From Methylococcaceae bacterium (lineage in GTDB: Bacteria > Pseudomonadota > Gammaproteobacteria > Methylococcales > Methylococcaceae), in contig JAJRDJ010000022.1 of the NCBI GenBank assembly GCA_028678445.1, positions 1 to 5,029 of the forward strand: DNA of 5,029 nt. The letters are read 5' to 3'. This document shows, one piece after another, positions 1 to 5,029 of the stretch. The position numbers were made by a program, and so were the translations under genes. Each line of letters starts with the position of its first letter. Within the stretch, counting starts at the first letter, position 1. A model generated the notes under the pieces. That model was not told where the DNA came from. It saw nothing but the letters and a program-made list of their open reading frames with translations, and ran no database searches.

Positions 1-3000
1 CTGGGCCGCGACCCGAGCGACGTCGAGCTGATGATGTTCGCCCAGGCCAACTCCGAACATTGCCGGCACAAGATTTTCAACGCCGACTGGGTGGTCGATG
101 GTGAAGCGCAGGATCAGTCGCTGTTCGGGATGATTCGCAACACTAGCCGGGTGTCTCCCGGCGGCATTCTGTCCGCCTACAAGGACAATGCCGCTGTCGT
201 GGAAGGCCCCGTCGCCAGTGTGTTTCTGCGCGATTCCGGCACTTTTGAATATGGCTACCGCGAGGAGCCCCTGCACCTGTTGATGAAGGTGGAGACGCAC
301 AATCACCCGACGGCCATCTCGCCATTCCCGGGCGCGGCAACGGGGTCGGGCGGTGAAATCCGTGACGAGGCGGCGACCGGGCGCGGTTCGCACACCAAGG
401 CGGGGCTGATCGGCTTCTCGGTCTCCAATCTGCGTATTCCGGGCTTCGAACAACCTTGGGAAACGGATCACGGCAAGCCGGGACGGATTGCCTCGGCGCT
501 GGAGATCATGATCGCCGGGCCCCTGGGGGGAGCCGCCTTCAACAACGAATTCGGCCGGCCGAATATCTGCGGCTATTTCCGCACTTTCGAGCAGCCGGAG
601 CCAGTGGGCGAGGGTCTGCGAGGTTACCACAAACCCATCATGCTGGCAGGCGGCATGGGGAATATCCGGCCCCAGCAACTGGGTAAGGACCCCATGCCGC
701 CGGGAGCACCCATCGTCGTGCTGGGCGGTCCGTCCATGCTGATTGGCCTCGGCGGCGGCGCGGCATCCTCCGTGGCCTCGGGCGAGAGCGCCGAGGCACT
801 CGACTTCGCCTCGGTCCAGCGCGACAACCCGGAGATGCAGCGGCGTTGCCAGGAAGTCATCAACCGCTGCAATGCCCTGGGGACCGAGACGCCGATTCTG
901 TCCATACATGATGTCGGTGCCGGGGGTCTCTCCAATGCCGTGCCAGAAATCATCCACGATGCCGGGCGCGGTGGCCGCTTCGAGCTCCGCGAGGTGCTGA
1001 GCGACGAGCCCGGCATGGCGCCCATGCAGATCTGGTGCAACGAATCGCAGGAACGCTATGTGTTGGCGCTCAAGCCAGCGGCGCTAGAGCAATTCCGCGC
1101 GTTCTGCGAACGCGAACGCTGCCCCTATGCGGTCATCGGCCATGCCACGGCGGAAGAACAGCTGGTGCTGACTGACCGCCTGCTTGGCGATGACGCGGTC
1201 AATATTCCGATGTCCCTGCTGTTCGGCAAGCCACCGAAAATGCTGCGCATCGCCCGGCGGGAAACGCCGGATCTGCTGCCTCTGAACCTCTCATCGGTGG
1301 ATCTCGCCGAAGCCGTCCGGCGGGTGTTGCGCTGCCCCTCCGTGGCGGATAAAAGCTTTTTGATTCATATCGGCGACCGTTCGGTTGGCGGACTGGTAGC
1401 GCGTGACCAGATGGTTGGACCCTGGCAAGTGCCGGTGGCGGATGTGGGTGTCACGGCCGTGGGTTTTAGTGCCTGGACCGGGGAAGCCATGGCTATGGGT
1501 GAGCGCGCCCCGATCGCTGTGATCGATGCCGCGGCCTCCGGCCGGATGGCCGTGGGCGAAGCGCTGACCAACCTGGCCGCCGCGCGCATCGGGGCCATGG
1601 GCGACATCAAGCTCTCCGCCAACTGGATGGCGGCTGCTGGCAGCCCGGAGGAAGATGCTCGGCTCTTCGACACCGTGAAGACGGTTGGACTGGAACTCTG
1701 TCCGGCGCTGGGTATTGCCATTCCGGTCGGCAAGGATTCGCTGTCGATGAAAACGGTGTGGCGGCAGTCGGGCCGGGACGTGGTCATGCGCGCACCGCTT
1801 TCTCTGGTCATCACTGCTTTCGCGCCGGTCATCGATATCCGGCGGACCCTGACCCCCGAATTGCGGCTCGATCAGGGCGATACGCGGCTACTGCTGATCG
1901 ACCTGGGGCATGGGCAAAACCGGCTGGGGGGCTCGGCGCTGGCGCAGGTTTACGGCCAGCTTGGCAACGCGTGCCCCGATCTCGACCATCCCCCCGAAAT
2001 CAAGGGCTTCTTCGCCGCCATCCAGGATTTGAATGCGGCGGGCTATCTGCTCGCCTACCACGATCGCTCGGATGGCGGCCTCTTCGCCACGCTCTGTGAA
2101 ATGGCCTTTGCCGCGCGCTGCGGCCTGGATGTCGATATCGACCTGCTAGGCGAAGACATCCTGGCCGCGCTGTTCGCCGAGGAATTGGGCGCCGTGGTAC
2201 AGGTGCGGACAGACATGCTGGAATTGGTGCTGGCCCGGCTGACCGAGGTGGGCCTTGGTGACATCGTTCATGATCTCGGTCATCCCCGGGCGGGAGAACA
2301 GATCGTCTTCCGCCGAGGGTCGACCTTACTGTACCGCAGCACCCGTGCAGAACTGCAAACCCTCTGGTCGGAGACCAGCTTCCGTATCCAGTCCTTGCGC
2401 GACAATCCGGAATGCGCCCGCCAGGAGTTCGAGGCCATTGCCGACGAGGCTGATCCTGGGCTCTTCTCGAAGCTCGGCTTTGATGCGGCGGAAGACATCA
2501 CCGCGCCCTTCTTCCTCAAAACGCGTCCCCGCGTCGCCATACTGCGCGAACAGGGCGTCAATGGTCACGTCGAGATGGCCGCCGCCTTCGATCGTGCCGG
2601 ATTCATGGCGGTCGATGTCCACATGAGCGACATCATTGAAAACCGGGTCACACTGGAAGGATTCGTCGGGCTGGCCGCAGGTGGCGGGTTTTCCTACGGC
2701 GACGTGCTGGGCGCGGGGGGCGGCTGGGCTCGGTCCATATTACTCAATCCCAGGGCGCGTGACGAGTTCGAGCGTTTTTTTCATCGGCAGGACACCTTCG
2801 GGCTGGGCGTCTGCAATGGTTGCCAGATGCTTTCTCATCTCGCCGAACTGATTCCCGGCGCGTCGGGCTGGCCTTCCTTCCAGCGCAATCTTTCCGAGCA
2901 GTTCGAGGCCCGTGTGGCCATGGTGCAGGTCGAATCCTCCCCCTCGATTCTGCTGGCGGACATGGCGGGCTCCCAACTGCCGGTTGTGGTGGCGCACGGA

Positions 3001-3282
3001 GAAGGCCGGGCCGAATTCAAGGACGGCCAGATCGCGGAGAGTCTCGTGGCGCTCCGTTATGTCGATCATCACGGTCGTGTCACCGAGAGATTTCCCGCCA
3101 ACCCGAATGGTTCGCGCGCCGGCGTGACCGGATTGAGCACAGAGGACGGACGCTACACCATCATGATGCCGCACCCGGAACGCTGTATCCGCACCGTCCA
3201 GAATTCCTGGCAAGCCAAGGACTGGGGTGAATGGGGCCCATGGCTCAGGCTGTTCCGCAATGCCCGGCGGTGGGTTGCCTAG
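1..3282 (+). CDS. purL: Phosphoribosylformylglycinamidine synthase (FGAM synthase), large single-chain type, 5' end cut off
   Basis: PurL converts formylglycinamide ribonucleotide, glutamine and ATP into formylglycinamidine ribonucleotide in cytosolic purine synthesis. The frame is open from base 1 and ends at TAG 3280-3282, giving 1093 residues. The E. coli enzyme has about 1295, so roughly 200 N-terminal residues (the PurS-like domain and linker) are missing. Visible in order, numbered from base 1: AQANSEHCRHK (14-24), ETHNHPTAI (98-106), the GSGGEIRDE stretch (around 115-123), GDRSV and the second synthase half (from about 458), PVGKDS (575-580), HDRSDGG (687-693), then a class I glutaminase domain from about 842. 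Its triad is intact: Cys938 in VCNGCQ (codon 2812-2814), His1058 and Glu1060 in PHPE. Two changes near the GGFSYGD loop are odd: Gly replaces the Cys of E. coli VACGGF (codon 2680-2682) and the Glu of GAGEGW (2719-2721). The start and promoter lie outside the window. Identity is secure from near-continuous similarity to E. coli PurL. Confidence 0.98.
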   Translation: MGRDPSDVELMMFAQANSEHCRHKIFNADWVVDGEAQDQSLFGMIRNTSRVSPGGILSAYKDNAAVVEGPVASVFLRDSGTFEYGYREEPLHLLMKVETHNHPTAISPFPGAATGSGGEIRDEAATGRGSHTKAGLIGFSVSNLRIPGFEQPWETDHGKPGRIASALEIMIAGPLGGAAFNNEFGRPNICGYFRTFEQPEPVGEGLRGYHKPIMLAGGMGNIRPQQLGKDPMPPGAPIVVLGGPSMLIGLGGGAASSVASGESAEALDFASVQRDNPEMQRRCQEVINRCNALGTETPILSIHDVGAGGLSNAVPEIIHDAGRGGRFELREVLSDEPGMAPMQIWCNESQERYVLALKPAALEQFRAFCERERCPYAVIGHATAEEQLVLTDRLLGDDAVNIPMSLLFGKPPKMLRIARRETPDLLPLNLSSVDLAEAVRRVLRCPSVADKSFLIHIGDRSVGGLVARDQMVGPWQVPVADVGVTAVGFSAWTGEAMAMGERAPIAVIDAAASGRMAVGEALTNLAAARIGAMGDIKLSANWMAAAGSPEEDARLFDTVKTVGLELCPALGIAIPVGKDSLSMKTVWRQSGRDVVMRAPLSLVITAFAPVIDIRRTLTPELRLDQGDTRLLLIDLGHGQNRLGGSALAQVYGQLGNACPDLDHPPEIKGFFAAIQDLNAAGYLLAYHDRSDGGLFATLCEMAFAARCGLDVDIDLLGEDILAALFAEELGAVVQVRTDMLELVLARLTEVGLGDIVHDLGHPRAGEQIVFRRGSTLLYRSTRAELQTLWSETSFRIQSLRDNPECARQEFEAIADEADPGLFSKLGFDAAEDITAPFFLKTRPRVAILREQGVNGHVEMAAAFDRAGFMAVDVHMSDIIENRVTLEGFVGLAAGGGFSYGDVLGAGGGWARSILLNPRARDEFERFFHRQDTFGLGVCNGCQMLSHLAELIPGASGWPSFQRNLSEQFEARVAMVQVESSPSILLADMAGSQLPVVVAHGEGRAEFKDGQIAESLVALRYVDHHGRVTERFPANPNGSRAGVTGLSTEDGRYTIMMPHPERCIRTVQNSWQAKDWGEWGPWLRLFRNARRWVA

Positions 3283-3283
3283 C

Positions 3284-3928
3284 TTGACCCTTCGCTTGAG
3301 GACCCCTGCTACTGCATGGCCGGGCCGACGCTTCACCCGCATGGCGGCCGTCGTGCTCGGTGCCGGGCTGTTCGCGGCCTGCGCCGGCAATTCGCCCATG
3401 AAGATCGCAGCGCCCTTCAACCCGGCCCAGGCCAGGGTCATGCTGGCCCCGGGAAATAATCACATCGTGGGGCGTGCACTCTTGTGGCTGTCGAGTGGCG
3501 GAGTGATTTCCTGCGCGGGCGAGAGCGCAACGCTGTATCCCGCGACGCGCTATGCGTACGAATGGGCGCGCCTGACCTATGAATCCGTCGAAAACGGTAA
3601 ATTCAAGCCGCCCGATTTTGCCTACCGCCCAAAAAGCGAGGGGCCGGTGAATCTGATCGCCGATCCGGCATTTCTGGAAACCAGCCGCTCGGTGGCTTGC
3701 GATAATGATGGAAATTTCAGCTTCGAGAGGTTGGGCGATGGCGAATATTATGTGGTGGCCCGCATTGCCTGGCAGCAGCATATCTGGGACGAATATAACT
3801 TCTTCTACGGCAATGAGTATCAGGGCATGGAGGGGACTGTGTTGAAGAAAGTCCGGGTACGTGGGGGTGAGAAGGCCGTGGCCAACATGATGTGGTCAGC
3901 CCCTAATTCGCGCTTCAATCTCTGGTGA
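3284..3928 (+). CDS. Predicted lipoprotein with carboxypeptidase-regulatory-like fold, function unknown
   Basis: This is a probable envelope protein of about 214 residues ending at TGA 3926-3928. The N-terminus has an arginine-rich stretch (GRRFTR), a short hydrophobic run (MAAVVLGAGLFAA) and then Cys at 3380-3382. LFAAC resembles a lipobox, although Phe at -3 is unusual; Ala at +2 would suggest outer-membrane sorting. The mature part holds GGVISCAGESATLYPATRYA and later VACDNDGNFSFERLGDGEYYVVARIAW. This beta-rich D-x-x-G-x-F-x-F pattern is seen in small lipoproteins annotated as carboxypeptidase regulatory-like; their function is not known. One Cys in each segment may form a disulfide. The start is uncertain. 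TTG 3284, directly after the purL stop, gives a charged n-region and a 32-residue signal. ATG 3341 would leave only 13 residues with no positive charge. ATG 3260 and GTG 3227 (preceded by AAGGA) would overlap purL. The tight spacing suggests cotranscription with purL. Reality of the gene is likely; its role is unknown. Confidence 0.85.
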   Translation: MTLRLRTPATAWPGRRFTRMAAVVLGAGLFAACAGNSPMKIAAPFNPAQARVMLAPGNNHIVGRALLWLSSGGVISCAGESATLYPATRYAYEWARLTYESVENGKFKPPDFAYRPKSEGPVNLIADPAFLETSRSVACDNDGNFSFERLGDGEYYVVARIAWQQHIWDEYNFFYGNEYQGMEGTVLKKVRVRGGEKAVANMMWSAPNSRFNLW

Positions 3929-3964
3929 AACCTTTGACAGTTGCTCCAATGCCGGGCGGGTTCC

Positions 3965-3996
3965 AAAGGGCTTTCGCTGCTAGCGCCCGTGCTTTT
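3965..3996 (+). terminator. Weak candidate transcription terminator after the lipoprotein gene
   Basis: An imperfect hairpin lies 37 bases after the lipoprotein stop. CGCT (3975-3978) pairs with AGCG (3982-3985) around a GCT loop, and GGG (3968-3970) pairs with CCC (3986-3988) across a CTTT bulge. It is followed by GTGCTTTT. The stem is short and bulged and the T run has only four bases, so this could be chance. Its place between two unrelated transcription units is the main support. Confidence 0.25.
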
Positions 3997-4032
3997 CACA
4001 TGGCGTTGGGCCCGAAGTATCGGTCTTTCGAG

Positions 4033-4061
4033 TGGCCCGAACCCCGGCGCCGCGCTAATAT
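4033..4061 (+). promoter_or_regulatory. Candidate sigma70-type promoter for the DAHP synthase gene
   Basis: TAATAT at 4056-4061 is a good -10 match and stands out in an otherwise G+C-rich stretch. The hexamer 17 bases upstream, TGGCCC at 4033-4038, is a poor -35 match (3 of 6). Transcription would begin near 4068, leaving a leader of about 65 bases. I see no TyrR- or TrpR-like operator and no leader peptide rich in Phe, Tyr or Trp, so regulation cannot be read from the sequence. Confidence 0.4.
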
Positions 4062-4708
4062 AGCCGCCCTTGCCGTCTTCTCAACCGTCTTGGGCTCTCT
4101 TCTAGAGGCTCAATTTTCGTGGTAACCAGCTAATGAACAAGTCCGTGGACATCCTTCCCGTAACGCACAATCCCTTCAATACCGACGATCTCCGCATCAC
4201 CGAGATCAAGGAGGTTATCGCGCCACACCAGGCCCATGAGGAATTTCCCATCACGGCAGCGGCGGCGGAGACGGTGCTCAAGGCACGGCGGGAGATTCAC
4301 AATATCCTGACCGGCGAGGATGACCGGCTGCTGGTGATTGTCGGGCCATGTTCGATCCACGATACGGAAGCCGCCATGGAATACGCGCACCGGCTGCTGG
4401 AGGTAAGGCGGCGGCTGGAGCGGGATCTGGTCGTCGTCATGCGGGTGTATTTCGAAAAGCCCCGTACCACCGTCGGCTGGAAAGGGTTGATCAACGATCC
4501 GGACCTGGACGAAAGCTTCAACATCAACAAGGGACTGCGGACGGCCAGAAAGCTCCTGCGCGATCTGAACGAGCTGGGCCTGCCCGCCGCGACGGAATAT
4601 CTCGATGTGATTTCCCCGCAATATGTCTCCGACCTGATCGCCTGGGGGGCGATAGGCGCGAGGACTACGGAAACCCAGGGGCACCGGGAGCTGGCATCGG
4701 GGCTGTCC

Positions 4709-4711
4709 TGA
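4709..4711 (+). other. First in-frame TGA in the DAHP synthase frame, at a cysteine position
   Basis: This is codon 193, between HRELASGLS and a degenerate PVGFKN (here PDGYKN). E. coli AroG has Cys181 here and AroF has Met. A single TGC-to-TGA change would produce it. The frame and homology resume at the very next codon, so it is not a frameshift. A hairpin follows at 4728-4746. Confidence 0.9.
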
Positions 4712-4727
4712 CCGGACGGATACAAGA

Positions 4728-4746
4728 ATGCCACCGATGGTGGCGT
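4728..4746 (+). other. Hairpin downstream of the first TGA, possible bacterial SECIS element
   Basis: GCCACC (4730-4735) and GGTGGC (4739-4744) form a perfect six-pair stem around the loop GAT; a T-G wobble and an A-T pair extend it to eight. The loop begins 24 bases after the TGA and its first base is G. Known bacterial SECIS hairpins sit within the coding sequence a similar distance 3' of UGA and need a G near the start of the loop. The loop is very small here, and the bases also encode the conserved NxTDG segment of the enzyme, so the fold may be incidental. Confidence 0.35.
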
Positions 4747-4852
4747 GCAGGTGGCGATTGACGCCATCCTCGCGGCGCGCCGACCCCATCATTTTCTCTC
4801 GTTGACCAAGTCCGGGCATTCGGCAATTTTTTCCACCACCGGCAACCCGGAC

Positions 4853-4855
4853 TGA
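4853..4855 (+). other. Second in-frame TGA in the DAHP synthase frame, at a cysteine position
   Basis: This is codon 241, between GNPD and HVILRGG. E. coli AroG has Cys229 here (GNGDCHIILRGG), while AroF has Gly (GNPDGHVILRGG). One base change from TGC or GGA would give TGA. Homology continues directly on the far side. By eye I find no stem longer than about four pairs in the following 40 bases at the distance expected for a SECIS element. Confidence 0.9.
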
Positions 4856-5029
4856 CATGTGATCCTGCGCGGCGGCAATGAGCGGCCCAATTACGATGCG
4901 ATCAGCGTGCAGCATGTGTCCGAGGCGATGGAAGGCGCCGGCTTGCCCGCCAGCATCATGATTGACTTCAGTCATGCCAACAGCCTGAAGCAATATCACC
5001 GGCAGATGCAGGTGGGGGAGGAGGTTAGC

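Larger units (their letters stand above)
4133..5029 (+). pseudogene. aroG: Class I (AroG-type) DAHP synthase with two in-frame TGA codons, 3' end cut off
   Basis: The family condenses phosphoenolpyruvate and erythrose 4-phosphate to DAHP, the first shikimate-pathway step. The frame starts at ATG 4133 (an in-frame TAG at 4103 excludes a longer start; no clear Shine-Dalgarno) and keeps homology for 299 codons to the right edge; E. coli AroG has 350 residues. Visible: VGPCSIHD with metal-ligand Cys73, MRVYFEKPRTTVGWKGLIND (101-122; Arg104, Lys109), GAIGARTTE (Arg177), HRELASGLS (184-192), a TGA at codon 193, then YKNATDGG (Lys198), GHSAI, GNPD (237-240), a second TGA at codon 241, HVILRGG, and MIDFSHANS with metal-ligand His281. 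The remaining two metal ligands lie past the edge. Both TGAs replace cysteines of E. coli AroG. There is no indel. Gly183 and Asp195 replace the usual residues of SQVH and CPVG. As a plain reading it encodes only 192 residues, without the complete barrel. Pseudogene or base errors are the likeliest explanation; UGA readthrough as selenocysteine or cysteine is the alternative. Family identity is certain, gene status is not. Confidence 0.75.

Noticed and set aside
2740..3441. A 233-codon open frame on the minus strand across the purL end and the lipoprotein start.
   Set aside because: It overlaps the well-supported PurL glutaminase domain and has no recognisable motifs, so it is a composition-driven shadow.
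3934..3939. A perfect TTGACA -35 hexamer just after the lipoprotein gene.
   Set aside because: No acceptable -10 element lies 15-19 bases downstream; the sequence there is G-rich.
4097..4107. CTCT-TCT-AGAG inverted repeat in the DAHP synthase leader as an attenuator.
   Set aside because: It has only four base pairs, no following T run and no leader peptide.
3925..4125. A 66-codon frame starting at GTG that overlaps the lipoprotein stop by four bases (GTGA) and ending in TAA.
   Set aside because: The overlap looks like translational coupling, but there is no Shine-Dalgarno, no recognisable family, and the frame runs over the candidate hairpin and promoter. It is most likely chance in a 204-base gap.
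4709..4855. Genome-wide reassignment of UGA to an amino acid.
   Set aside because: PurL has no in-frame TGA in 1093 codons, cysteine is written TGC or TGT elsewhere (including Cys73 of the same gene), and the lipoprotein gene appears to stop at TGA 3926-3928.
4130..4999. A 289-codon open frame on the minus strand covering most of the DAHP synthase gene.
   Set aside because: It is the antisense shadow of the DAHP synthase frame in G+C-rich DNA. Its product resembles nothing I know, while the + strand reads clear DAHP synthase motifs across the whole stretch, including beyond both TGAs.

Overview
This is a G+C-rich window of proteobacterial character. The large single-chain PurL and the AroG-type class I DAHP synthase both match Gamma-/Betaproteobacteria, and I cannot name a genus. 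All recognisable genes lie on the + strand. The window cuts genes at both ends, so it may be a short contig.

Layout: (1) Bases 1-3282 are the 3' five-sixths of purL, the fourth step of de novo purine synthesis; the first ~200 codons lie off the left edge. (2) Immediately after its stop, with several possible starts around 3227-3341, comes a gene for a small predicted lipoprotein with a carboxypeptidase-regulatory-like beta fold, ending at 3928. It is probably cotranscribed with purL but has no known link to purines. (3) The 204-base gap 3929-4132 holds a weak hairpin that could end the purL transcript and a good -10-like element (TAATAT, 4056-4061) that could drive the next gene. (4) From 4133 to the right edge runs a 3-deoxy-D-arabino-heptulosonate-7-phosphate (DAHP) synthase gene, the entry step of aromatic amino acid synthesis. 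Its frame and homology continue without any indel to the end of the window.

The main point of interest is in that last gene. Its frame contains two TGA codons (4709-4711 and 4853-4855). Both fall where the E. coli AroG protein has cysteine (Cys181 and Cys229 by my manual alignment), and conserved DAHP synthase sequence continues after each. A perfect six-pair stem with a GAT loop begins about 20 bases after the first TGA, which is roughly where a bacterial SECIS hairpin would sit. Selenocysteine or another local UGA readthrough is therefore possible. Three points count against it: neither cysteine is a metal ligand or one of the redox-active pair known in AroG, the second TGA has no convincing hairpin, and other unusual substitutions (Val to Gly, Val to Asp) sit beside the stops. 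A decaying gene copy or base errors near a contig end are the more likely explanations. A genome-wide reassignment of UGA is not supported, because purL has none in 1093 codons and the lipoprotein gene appears to use TGA as its stop.
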